Source of the DNA: Streptomyces sp. NL15-2K | Lineage (GTDB): Bacteria > Actinomycetota > Actinomycetes > Streptomycetales > Streptomycetaceae | Assembly: GCF_030551255.1 (NCBI RefSeq) | Contig: NZ_CP130630.1 | Coordinates: forward strand, 12,275,001-12,339,000 | Length of the DNA: 64,000 nt | Direction of reading: 5' to 3' | Shown: positions 47,066-55,357 of the stretch, piece after piece | How positions within the stretch are numbered: the first letter of the stretch is position 1 | Layout: each line of letters begins with the position of its first letter | Translations under genes and position numbers: made by a program | The notes under the pieces: model-generated | Databases searched by the model: none | Told to the model about the DNA's origin: nothing | The model's input: only the letters and a program-made list of their open reading frames with translations

Positions 47066-48862
47066 ATGAGAACGAAGGGGCATGGGGTGCACGGGCAGCC
47101 GCTGGCGCCGCCGGAGGATCCGGCCGGTGTTTTGGGGGAGGAGTCGTTGATGGCGTTGCGGGGGCCGGCGGTGCGTCGTCTGCTGGCGCTGCGCGCCGAG
47201 CGGCGGCTGTCGCGGGAGCATGTGCGCCTGGCCGGGGAGTGCCTGGGTGTGTCGGAGCGGACGGTGTGGCGGTGGCTGGCTGAGGCCTCCCGGACGCCTC
47301 AGGCCGCGATCCGCCCCGGGGAACGCAGCGGTGACCGGTTCGAGGTCACCAGGGAGATCCGGGTGCTGCTGGCGTACTGGCACGGCAACGCTTCCGCGGT
47401 CCACCGCCAGTTGGTGGCCCGGGCCGAGACCGGCGGCGATGACGGTCAGCCGACGACGCCGCCTGAATCCGCGGCTTCTCCCGCGGGCGCCCCGCCGGCT
47501 GCGGTGCCGTTGCTGGACCCGGTGCCGTCGTTGTCGACGTTCCTGCGTGCGGTGCGTCGTGATCTCACGGTGGGGGAGCGGGCCGGTCTTGCCGCAGGAC
47601 CGGACGCAGCACGCGCGCATGACGTCTTCGGTAAACGGGCGGCCTCCTGGCGCAATCACGTCTGGGAGGCCGATCACGTCCAGGCACCTCTGCTCGTCGA
47701 TGCGGACGGCGACCTGGTGCGCCCGTGGGTGACCTGGTTCATCGACACCGCCACCAAAGTCATCACCGGTACCGCGGTCACCCCTGGCGTCCCTTCCCGC
47801 GCCTCGGTGCTGGCTGCGCTGCGCGCCGCTGTGCTGCGTGAGGAGCCCTATGGTCCCGCGGGAGGGACACCGGAGCAGGTGCGGGTGGACCGGGGCAAGG
47901 ACTTCCTGTCCACCGCCGTCACCGCGGCGTTCGGCACGATGGGCGTGACGGTGAAGGATCTGCCCGCCTACAGCCCCCATCTCAAGGGCACGGTGGAAAA
48001 CCTCAACCGGGCCGTCGACCGGATGCTGTTCGCGGCCCTGCCCGGCTACACCCTCGCCCTCACCAAGCCCCGCTCCGGCCGGCGAAGCGCAGGCGCGGGC
48101 CGCAGGCCGGAGACCTCCGGTGCCATGTCGTTTCAGGACTTCACAGCGGAGGTGCTGGCCTGGACACACTGGTGGAACACCGAGCACCGGCCGCAGGTGC
48201 TGTCCGGCCGTACGCCGCTTGAGGCATGGCAGGCCGATCCGACCCCTGTCACGGACGTCCCCGCCGCCGACCTGTGGACGTTCACCCTGGAGGACGACGG
48301 CCGGGCGCGGAAGCTGACCAGCCACGGTGTGCGGTGGCGCGGGCGCACCTACATCGCCGCCTGGATGATGGGCCAGGCTGGCCGTACCGTCACGGTGCGC
48401 TATATGCCGCACCACGATCACGAGATCGACATCTGCGATGCGAGCGGCAAGTATCTCGGGCCCGCGCACCTCGCGGACGCGGCCACCCCGGAACAACTCG
48501 AAGCCTTGCGCACAGTCCGTGCGGAGCGTGCCCGACGTCCGCGCGCCGAGGTGAAAGCCGCCGAGACCCTGCGCCGACAGCGCTTCGCCCCGGCCACCAC
48601 GGCCGGGCCGGCCCAGCGGCTGGGAGCCCTCACCGCCGCTCAAGCCGGGGACGAACTGGCCGCCGTCGAGCACACCGACACCTCGAAGCTGGCGCTGCCC
48701 GGCCTTATCCCGCCCGCAGCGCCCCCGGCCGACTGGCGCACCCCGCCCTCCCTCGCCACCCGGACCACGCCGGACCGCCCTGTTCCGCTCCAGCCCGAAC
48801 CCGTTCCCGACGGTCCGCCCGGACGAGCCGCAGACCCTGCTGAAGACGGAGACGCCACGTGA
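47066..48862 (+). CDS. Mu/Tn7-type DDE transposase (TniA/TnsB-like)
   Basis: The ATG at 47066 gives 598 residues. The N-terminal HTH (LAGECLGVSERTVWRWLAEA) matches that of the preceding ATPase. The rve core has WEADHVQAPLLVD (first Asp), VRVDRGKDFLSTA (second Asp) and PHLKGTVENLNRAVD (Glu). A Mu-type beta-barrel (RWRGRTYIAAWMMGQAG) and a Pro-rich C-terminal tail follow. It should cleave and join element ends. The stop overlaps the next start as GTGA. The fragment at 20457 is a close relative, so this family has been active on this replicon. Confidence 0.88.
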   Translation: MRTKGHGVHGQPLAPPEDPAGVLGEESLMALRGPAVRRLLALRAERRLSREHVRLAGECLGVSERTVWRWLAEASRTPQAAIRPGERSGDRFEVTREIRVLLAYWHGNASAVHRQLVARAETGGDDGQPTTPPESAASPAGAPPAAVPLLDPVPSLSTFLRAVRRDLTVGERAGLAAGPDAARAHDVFGKRAASWRNHVWEADHVQAPLLVDADGDLVRPWVTWFIDTATKVITGTAVTPGVPSRASVLAALRAAVLREEPYGPAGGTPEQVRVDRGKDFLSTAVTAAFGTMGVTVKDLPAYSPHLKGTVENLNRAVDRMLFAALPGYTLALTKPRSGRRSAGAGRRPETSGAMSFQDFTAEVLAWTHWWNTEHRPQVLSGRTPLEAWQADPTPVTDVPAADLWTFTLEDDGRARKLTSHGVRWRGRTYIAAWMMGQAGRTVTVRYMPHHDHEIDICDASGKYLGPAHLADAATPEQLEALRTVRAERARRPRAEVKAAETLRRQRFAPATTAGPAQRLGALTAAQAGDELAAVEHTDTSKLALPGLIPPAAPPADWRTPPSLATRTTPDRPVPLQPEPVPDGPPGRAADPAEDGDAT

Positions 48863-49603
48863 CCGCGGCCACCTACCAGTACGTCGACCTGCCCGATGCC
48901 TCCGTGGTCACCACCCGCGCCCTGCTCACCGCCCGGGAGAACATCACCGACACGGTCGCCGCGCGGGCCATGATGTGCATCCACGGCGGCGCCGGCTTTC
49001 GGCAAGACCCTGGCCGTCAACATCTGCCTGCGCGAACTCGAACCGGGCGAGGACGTCCGCAAGATCACCTTTCGGGCCCGGCCCACCGCCCGCGCGGTGC
49101 GCTATGAACTGTTCACCGCGCTCGACCTGGCCGGTGAGCCACCGCGCCACCCCAGTGAATTCGACCGCTTGCTGAAGACCGCCCTGGCCGAGCGCCCCCG
49201 CACCTTTCTGGTCGACGAGGCCCAGTGGCTCAACGGGGAGGCGTTCGAGTACTTCCGCTATCTGTGGGACGAGCCCTCCACCCAGCTCGCGATCATCTTC
49301 GTCGGCGGCGAGGGCTGCCACACCGTGCTGCGCCGCGAACCGATGCTCTCCTCCCGCATCTTCATCTGGCAGCACTTCACCCGCCTCACCCCCGACGAGG
49401 TCCTCGACGTCATCCCCCTGTTCCACCCCATCTGGGCCGACGCCGACCCCGACGACATCACCTTCGCCGACAGCCACGCAGCCCACGGCAACTTCCGCGC
49501 CTGGGCCCAGCTGACCGCCCACACCCGCACCGCCCTGGCCCGCACCGGCCGCGCCCGCGTGGACCAGGAGCTGCTGCGCTGGGCCTTCAGCCGCCTCGCC
49601 TGA
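48859..49603 (+). pseudogene. Second TniB/TnsC-like AAA+ ATPase, one-base insertion in Walker A
   Basis: A GTG at 48859 starts ATYQYVDLPDASVVTTRALL. The Walker A should read GGAGFGKTLAV, but an extra T near 49000 shifts the frame in the middle of it. The other frame continues NICLRELEPGEDVRKITFRA, Walker B RTFLVDEAQWLNG, IIFVGGEGCHTVLRREPM and FRAWAQLTAHTRTA. The restored protein of about 248 residues is homologous to the ATPase half of the first gene. The lesion could be an assembly error, because everything else in the gene is conserved. Confidence 0.8.
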
Positions 49604-49614
49604 CCACACCGCCT

Positions 49615-50719
49615 ATGCCTCCCGCTCCGCCGCTGCCGCCCGTCACCGTGGTTCTCGACCGCCACGACGACGCGCTGCACACGCACACCGCCCTGGCCGC
49701 CCACCATCCGCCGTCCCGCCGGATCACCCTGCACCCTGGCCCGGGCACCACCAGCGAGACCGGCCTCGCCCACGACCTTCTCGCCGCTCTGGGCAAGCCG
49801 CCCCTGCTCCCGGGCCGCTTTCCCACCGGCCGTCAGCCCGCCTGGCAGGCCGCTGCCGCCTGGATGACCGCCCTGCCCGTCACCCGGCTGACCGTCCTGC
49901 TCGCCCACCGCCTCACCGCCCGTCGCGCGATGCGCCTCCTGCAGCTACATGCCCTCACCGGTATCCACCTGACCTTGGTCTGCCACCGCCCGCACCTTCC
50001 CGCCGCTCTGCACCAGGCCCTGCGGACGGCCGACTACTCCCCTCACCGCCGACTTCGAGGCCGCCCGCCGCCACTACTTCGGCACACCTGTCGCCGAATC
50101 CCCGGCCGCAGACGAGCCCACCGGGCCGGCCAGCCGATGGCTCACCCTGCCCGCATTGGACCGCCTCGTCTCCTACGACAGCCCCCGCCCCTGCGCCGTC
50201 CCGTGCACGCCACCGCCGATCGCCTGGCGGCACCGCCCACCGCCCGCGCCTCTCACCGCGCCCACCGCGCAGCGCGTCGCTCACCGGCTGCACGCGGCGA
50301 CCGCACATCCCCGCCTCGCCGCGGCAGTCGCCGCCGCGCTGTTCACCGGCGCCTCCCTCCAGCAACTCGCCACCGCCCGCCCCCGCGACTACGACGACGC
50401 TGTGGCCACGCTCGCCCTGCACGACCGCGCCCGCTACACCGACGGCTGCGCCGCCCACCCCGTACCACCCTGGGCAGGCATCTTCCTGCGGGCTGCGGCC
50501 TGCTTCACCCGACTCGTCTCCGGCGAAGACCAGGAACTGCTCGCCGCGCCAGGTGACCGTGCGCACCTGCTGGGCGTTGCGGAGACGGCCAGACTGCGCC
50601 CGCCCCAGCCGCCCGCGGCCCGCCGCCAAGGCCCGGTCGGCCGTGTGGAGTGGGACTGGCGCGAGCGGCAGGAAGCTGAGAGGTACAAAGCGGTGCCGGC
50701 CAGTCGCGTCAGGCCCTAA
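49615..50719 (+). pseudogene. Fourth gene of the module, possible degenerate ATPase-like target factor, one frameshift
   Basis: An ATG at 49615, 9 bp after the ATPase stop, starts VTVVLDRHDDALHTHTALAA. The stretch RLTVLLAHRLTARRAMRLLQ, then GIHLTLVCHRPHLPAAL, parallels the Walker B-to-sensor region of the two ATPases but lacks the acidic residues. Near 50040 the frame shifts to LTADFEAARRHYFGTPVAES, and a helical C-terminal half follows (RVAHRLHAATAHPRLAAAVA). Restored, it would have about 368 residues. No known family. It occupies the position of TniQ in related modules, so a targeting role is a guess. Confidence 0.5.
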
Positions 50720-50760
50720 CGATGCTGAACACCCTGACGCGTTCGCTCGACAGGGCAGAC

Positions 50761-51318
50761 TCAGCCGATCGAGAAGTCGGCGAACTCGACGTCGCTGAAA
50801 GCTACGTGCAGACCGTGGGCCCGGCGGCCCCCTTCGCGAAAGTAGGCGTGCCCCAGCGCACGGGCGAGTATCACCGTCTGCCGCTGCTCGCCCGCGCCGG
50901 CATCCCGAGCGGCGAACAGCTCCCGGGCCACCTCTCCCGGCAGGTCCTGGGTGATCCATCGCACCCGCGGATCGTCCGAAGACCCTGCTGGCGCGGCGAA
51001 CCCGAATCGCGCCCTCGTGTGGAGGACGAACCCGTTAGCTTCGGCCTGTGCACGCCGACGGGCCCGTATTCGGGGCTGCCATCGGGCCAGGACCGCTTCC
51101 TCGATCGCCCGGACCTGCATCGGACCCGGCGGACGACGCGCTCCTGGCTTCTTCGTCACCCACCGCTGCACAGTGCGCTGCGACACCCCCAGCACGGCGG
51201 CGACCCTCCGGGTGGAACCCGGGTGCGCCGCTAGCAAAAATCGCAGGCGTGCCTCGGTGCTCGAAGGAACGGGGCGGGTGCGCAACGCGCGCTCCAATCC
51301 CTGCTCGATCTGTCCCAC
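50761..51318 (-). CDS. tpg: Telomere terminal protein Tpg
   Basis: A GTG at 51318 gives 185 residues, the usual Tpg length. It starts IEQGLERALRTRPVPSS, has a helix-turn-helix VAAVLGVSQRTVQRWVTKK, then AVLARWQPRIRARRRAQAEA and the conserved HTRARFGFAAPAGSSDDPRV. It ends YFREGGRRAHGLHVAFSDVE. Tpg becomes covalently attached to the 5' ends of linear Streptomyces chromosomes and plasmids and primes end patching. Its usual upstream partner tap is missing: the DNA before tpg is a decayed IS1182 transposase. The frame is intact. Confidence 0.88.
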   Translation of the reverse strand: MGQIEQGLERALRTRPVPSSTEARLRFLLAAHPGSTRRVAAVLGVSQRTVQRWVTKKPGARRPPGPMQVRAIEEAVLARWQPRIRARRRAQAEANGFVLHTRARFGFAAPAGSSDDPRVRWITQDLPGEVARELFAARDAGAGEQRQTVILARALGHAYFREGGRRAHGLHVAFSDVEFADFSIG

Positions 51319-51339
51319 GTCCGTCTCTCCAAGCGGCCA

Positions 51340-52005
51340 GCCGGCAGGGCCAGCACCCCGCAGTCCGTAGCCAGTTCTGCCAGGTCATCTGCACCCGCCT
51401 GCCGTGTCCATGGGCGAACTCGTTGACGGTGCCCTCTGCTTTGGAGCGGACCACGTAGCGGCCTTCCGGCCGGGCCTTTGCTGATCGGTGCGGACGCGTA
51501 CTTGCAGGTCGCGGAGTGCTCGCGGCGGGAAGCCCACGTTCCGGGCGCTTTCGCGGGAGGTTGTGCACCCGGTTCGGACCGGGCACGTGCGCGTTCACGT
51601 ACGAGCCCGGCGTCCTTGAGCCGCCTCGCCACACACCGGGCGTAGCCGGGGCCAGCGCGAGATCGAACAGGCCGTCGGCACCATCGCCCTGGGTGAGGCG
51701 CTCACGGAAGTCGGCCAGCACGCTGTGGTGGAAGCCGGGATCATCCAGCTCCATGGCCAGGGCGTATGTGGAGTCGATGCGGCAGCGGACCGCCTCGGCG
51801 GCCTGCCGGTCCGACAGGTCGAGCAGGAACTGCAGGACGCAGACGGTGGCCAGTTGGGTGGGGGAGAGGTCCGGGCGCCCGTCGCGCGGGTACCAGTCGG
51901 CGAAGTCCTCATCGCACCGCAGCCCGTCCAGCCGGTCCCTGACCCACATCGCCGTCGTGCCGCCCGGGTTGCTCGCCCGCGCGGTCTGCACGGTCAAAGA
52001 CGGGA
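51340..52005 (-). pseudogene. Degenerate IS1182-family transposase
   Basis: From the ATG near 51950 the frame reads MWVRDRLDGLRCDEDFADWY, then LSPTQLATVCVLQFLLDLSD and DDPGFHHSVLADFRERL, a typical IS1182 N-terminus. After ATPGVW near 51640 it degenerates, with further pieces such as VRSKAEGTVNEFAHGHG near 51420. It differs from the intact pair at 6.8-10.3 kb. It occupies the place expected for tap. Confidence 0.6.
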
Positions 52006-52431
52006 CTTGCTCACCGGAACGGGGGCGGAGGGACAACGGGTGCCTCGACAACTGCATTGGCCTTCGGAACAGCCTGAGCATGCCCGCTGATCAGGCTTCC
52101 GCACCGGGCAACTCCAAGATCCCCGGCAGAGTCAGGCCAAGGCACTCGATCAGGCGGCAGTGGGCAGCTGAGCGGCGGCGCAACCCGACGCCGGTCGGTG
52201 CGGTGACCGCGGCCACGGCGGGACGCCTGGGCCGACTCCGGCGACGGCAATCTGCGGCCTGGCCGCGCTGATCGCTCTGTTGTCCACCTGGGGCTCGGTG
52301 AGCCAGACACGGACCGAACCGCACATAGCCGAGCAGGCGCAGATCACCACCACTGATCACGCTACTCCCTCCAAGATCCACGTCCCCGGGCTGTCGGTCC
52401 GATCCTTCACCCGTTAGGCAGGATGGGCGCC
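52006..52431. other. Stretch without a recognisable gene
   Basis: Only short Arg/Pro-rich frames occur on either strand. A hydrophobic reverse-strand stretch around 52150-52380 shows no known motif. I see no terminator or element end. Confidence 0.35.
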
Positions 52432-52494
52432 ATGACCGAGATTCGCACTCCCCGCCTCATCTTTCGTCGCTGGTATGACGACGACCTCGCCTGA
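52432..52494 (+). pseudogene. GNAT acetyltransferase, first 20 residues only
   Basis: An ATG at 52432 starts TEIRTPRLIFRRWYDDDLA, the typical opening of RimJ/RimL-type GNAT proteins, followed at once by TGA at 52492-52494. Beyond this point the DNA belongs to a different fragment on the other strand, so a deletion or recombination junction lies at about 52492. Confidence 0.5.
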
Positions 52495-52495
52495 A

Positions 52496-52660
52496 TGTGA
52501 GGGGTCGAGAGCGACCACGGAGGTCGGGTTGTCCGGGAAGGCGGCGTCCACGTCGCGGCTGAACTTCCGCTGCAGGGCCGGGCGGATTGCCATGCCCGGT
52601 GTGCAGGTGACATAAGTGCGGGGCACCGGGCCCCAGCCGTCGCGGGTAGTGGCTCGTCAC
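52496..52660 (-). pseudogene. Alpha/beta hydrolase C-terminal fragment
   Basis: Reverse-strand PRTYVTCTPGMAIRPALQRK, then VVALDPSHSG, matches the end of EstA/MES-type alpha/beta hydrolases, where the His of the catalytic triad precedes SPFLS. The match stops at SHSG near 52500. The main part is absent. Confidence 0.45.
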
Positions 52661-52995
52661 GCAGCCTGGGCCGGGGTTGCGGTCCGTTGACGTAGGTGAG
52701 TCAGCGGCGAACCTGGTCTTCGGCTCAGCACGGGCGTTGCACCAGCAGCGCCGCCATCACCCTGCCGACGCGGTTTCCGTGGCGTGTCGCGCGCGGAAGG
52801 AGTGCGCTGGACAGCCCAACCAGGAAGAGGCGGGTCAAGGGCGGTGGCCGCGTCGTAGACGTTGACGAGAGGCTGGACGGCGTCTGCATACGTGGTGAGC
52901 CGGAAGGCCGACTGGGATTTGCCCAGACCCAGAGGGTTGCCTTCGTGGATGCGGGCGGCGTCGCCTCTCTCCGCGTCAGGCGGCGCGGATCGCGG
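52661..52995. other. Stretch without a recognisable gene
   Basis: Frames in this 335 bp stretch are short and do not resemble known families. It lies just after the stop of the XRE-cupin regulator and probably holds its transcript end, but no hairpin stands out. Confidence 0.35.
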
Positions 52996-53580
52996 TCATC
53001 GATCAGTAGGAGCGTCGGCTGCGGCGACCGGCGAGATGATCACGAGCATCGCCCGGGCGGCGCCGGAGACGCTGCGCAGGACGTGCTCGTCGGCGGAGTC
53101 GAAGTCGATGGTGTCGCCGGCGCTCAGCGTCCACCGTTTCGTGCCGATGCTGAGCTCGACGGCTCCTTCCAGCATGAAGATGCACTCGGTGCCGGGGTGT
53201 GATGAAGGGGGCGTCTTCGTCCCAAGGGCAATGTCCACCAGGACGATCTGGACGATGCCTGGGTCGGCCTGGGTGAGCAGCGGCCGGTAGGCGACTCCCG
53301 CGGCGGGTGGGTGCGGGCGGGCGACGCTGTGCCGCACGGTGAGGGAACCGGGCTGGTGCTCACCCACGAGTTCGCCCAGTGTCACGTTGTACGCCTGCGT
53401 CAGTTGGAGGAGGACACCGAGCGAGGGAACGCGTTCCCCTCGCTCGATACGCGACAGGTGCGCGGGAGACACACCACTCGCCGTGGCGACAGTGGTCAGG
53501 CTTAGGCCGCGGTTCCGGCGGTGCTCCGCGATCGTCCGGGCGGCGAGCTCCTCCAGATCCTCCGCCTGCGCGTGCGACAT
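52996..53580 (-). CDS. XRE-family regulator with C-terminal cupin sensor
   Basis: The ATG at 53580 follows GAGGGAGATCG. The 194-residue protein has an XRE helix-turn-helix at about 15-70 (TTVATASGVSPAHLSRIERG, VPSLGVLLQLTQAYNVTLGE) and a cupin_2 domain (about 100-190) with ECIFMLEGAVELSIGTKRW and LSAGDTIDFDSADEHVLRS. Such regulators sense a small molecule and often control its catabolic operon. Here the gene is divergent from the MOSC-reductase operon, and a TTGCC/GGCAA palindrome lies between them and recurs before the transporter. It is the probable repressor. Confidence 0.88.
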   Translation of the reverse strand: MSHAQAEDLEELAARTIAEHRRNRGLSLTTVATASGVSPAHLSRIERGERVPSLGVLLQLTQAYNVTLGELVGEHQPGSLTVRHSVARPHPPAAGVAYRPLLTQADPGIVQIVLVDIALGTKTPPSSHPGTECIFMLEGAVELSIGTKRWTLSAGDTIDFDSADEHVLRSVSGAARAMLVIISPVAAADAPTDR

Positions 53581-53613
53581 CGATCTCCCTCAGACCTGGC
53601 TCGGATGGTAATG

Positions 53614-53627
53614 TTGCCTATTGGCAA
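53614..53627. promoter_or_regulatory. Operator palindrome, site 1
   Basis: TTGCCTATTGGCAA is a perfect inverted repeat of TTGCC around a 4 bp TATT centre. It lies 34 bp before the XRE-cupin start and 94 bp before the MOSC gene. The same element, in the opposite orientation, recurs at 55300-55315. Confidence 0.78.
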
Positions 53628-53720
53628 AAAAACATGGGGCAAGCCCATGATAGTGCGACCCAGCCGGGTGAACGCTGATACCTACCCGGCGGGCGCCCGG
53701 CAGCGGTAAGGATCATCGCG

Positions 53721-54290
53721 ATGGATACGACGACATGTGACGAGGTGGCCGACGAGCCGTGGCGCGGCGAAGTCCTGTCCATCTACGTTGCCGAGTACGC
53801 CGGAGTGGAGATGCACGCGCTGCCGGCGGCGCGTCTGGTGGCGGGCGTGGGCGTGGCCGACGACAGATACGCGCTCGGTCACGGTCACTACTCGTATATG
53901 TGGCACCCGGACCGTCAGCTCACGCTCATCTCGCAGGAGGTGATCGACGAGGTCTCGCGGGCCATCGGTGAGCCGGTGGACGGGATGGAGCTGCGTCGCA
54001 ACATCGTGACCCGTGGCGTCCCCCTCAACTCGCTGGTCGGGAGGTGCTTCGCAATCGGCGAGACGATCGTCTACGGAGGCCGGCTCAACGTGCCCTGCCG
54101 ATATCTCGAGCGTCTGATCGACAAGAAGGTGTTTGAGCCGCTTCTCGGCCGGTCAGGGCTCAACTGCCGGATTCTGCGCGGAGGTACCGTTCGTCCTGGG
54201 GACGTCGTGCGACCGCTTCGCCCAGGAGAGGACTCCACGATCGAGGCGCCCGCCACCGAGCCAGTAGAGATCGACGGGGCTTCCGAATGA
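53721..54290 (+). CDS. MOSC-domain protein
   Basis: The 189-residue protein is a stand-alone MOSC domain: VEMHALPAARLVAGVGVADD, LTLISQEVIDEVSRAIGEPV, ELRRNIVTRGVPLNSLVGR, then GGRLNVPCRYLERLI with the conserved cysteine that would bind the molybdenum cofactor, and LNCRILRGGTVRPGDVV. MOSC proteins such as YiiM reduce N-hydroxylated compounds using electrons from a partner reductase. The next gene, overlapping by 4 bp, is a flavin/2Fe-2S reductase, which fits that pairing. It could instead be a carrier of sulfur or cofactor. Confidence 0.85.
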   Translation: MDTTTCDEVADEPWRGEVLSIYVAEYAGVEMHALPAARLVAGVGVADDRYALGHGHYSYMWHPDRQLTLISQEVIDEVSRAIGEPVDGMELRRNIVTRGVPLNSLVGRCFAIGETIVYGGRLNVPCRYLERLIDKKVFEPLLGRSGLNCRILRGGTVRPGDVVRPLRPGEDSTIEAPATEPVEIDGASE

Positions 54291-55231
54291 GCGTGCGCTT
54301 GTTGATGGCCGCTCGGCTTGAGGCGGATGCGTGGCCGGCGCGGGGGGTACGCGAACTCACCGTCGTTCCCGTCCACCGTGAGACGTTCCCGCGTTTCGTT
54401 CCCGGCGACCATGTCCACATCCAGCATGGGAACGGAACGAGGCGCGACTACTCGCTCATCGGACCCGCGGACGACCCCTCGTGCTACCGGATCGCCATCC
54501 GTAGGGACGATGACGGTCGCGGCGGTTCCGTCCTGTTCCACGAGGAACTAGAGGTCGGCGACCTGCTGTTCGTGTCCTACCCGCAAAGTGGTATGCGGAT
54601 CGACCGCACCGCATCGCACCACGTGTTCGTCGCCGGCGGGATCGGAGTGACCGCGATTCTGGGGCTGCTGGAGGGGCTGCCGCCTGGCGCGTCGAGCGAG
54701 ATCCGGTACTGCGTACGGCACCGTGAGCACGCCGCGTATCTCGATGTACTGCAAGCGTCGGGCGCCGAGGTCATCCTGCACGAGTCGGCCGCGGGTGGCC
54801 GGCTCGACGTGCCGGCACTGACAGCCGGGCTGGCTGACGACGCGACTGTGTACTGCTGCGGTCCCGAGGCCCTTATGGCCGAGATGGCCGAGGCGGCCAG
54901 CCGCCTCCATCCGGACCGAGTGCGCTGCGAGAGCTTCACGGGGCGGGTGAGTGCACCCGGTGACAGGCTCGGTGACTCGTTCGAAGCCCGGCTGATGCTG
55001 TCGGAGCAAGTGATCCATGTCGCGGAGGACGAGTCGCTGCTCCAGGCCATGTTGCGTGAGAACGTGCCCGTCGACTACTCGTGCGAGGGCGGCGCCTGCG
55101 GCAGCTGCGTGCTCGAAGTGGTCGACGGGGAGATCGAGCATCGCGACCTGTGCCTGAGTGACGAGGAGCGCGGGCAGTCCATGGCCGCCTGCGTATCGCG
55201 TGGGAAGGGTGCCATCTCGGTGCAGGCCTGA
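54287..55231 (+). CDS. Phthalate dioxygenase reductase-type flavin/2Fe-2S oxidoreductase
   Basis: The 314-residue protein overlaps the MOSC gene as ATGA. Domains in order: an FMN-binding barrel with RRDYSLIGPADDP; an NAD(P)H-binding domain with HHVFVAGGIGVTAILGLLEG and YCCGPEALMAEM; and a C-terminal plant-type ferredoxin domain with CEGGACGSC and a later Cys at DLCLSDEER. It moves electrons from NAD(P)H through FMN to its 2Fe-2S cluster. No Rieske oxygenase is present in the operon, so the MOSC protein is the best candidate acceptor. Cytoplasmic. Confidence 0.9.
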   Translation: MSVRLLMAARLEADAWPARGVRELTVVPVHRETFPRFVPGDHVHIQHGNGTRRDYSLIGPADDPSCYRIAIRRDDDGRGGSVLFHEELEVGDLLFVSYPQSGMRIDRTASHHVFVAGGIGVTAILGLLEGLPPGASSEIRYCVRHREHAAYLDVLQASGAEVILHESAAGGRLDVPALTAGLADDATVYCCGPEALMAEMAEAASRLHPDRVRCESFTGRVSAPGDRLGDSFEARLMLSEQVIHVAEDESLLQAMLRENVPVDYSCEGGACGSCVLEVVDGEIEHRDLCLSDEERGQSMAACVSRGKGAISVQA

Positions 55232-55299
55232 CCCACGTGACATAAGTGTGTTACCAGGTCGCAATGCTACGCAATCGGGCAGCAACAACGAGCCCCTAA

Positions 55300-55315
55300 T
55301 TTGCCAATAGGCAAA
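55300..55315. promoter_or_regulatory. Operator palindrome, site 2
   Basis: TTTGCCAATAGGCAAA is a 16 bp palindrome identical in its arms to the site at 53614 (its reverse complement). It lies 42 bp upstream of the transporter ATG in a 126 bp gap, so the transporter seems to have its own promoter under the same regulator. Confidence 0.78.
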
Positions 55316-55357
55316 GCAGGGGCTTCATCCTCGACGAACCTCCCGATTGGACGCACG

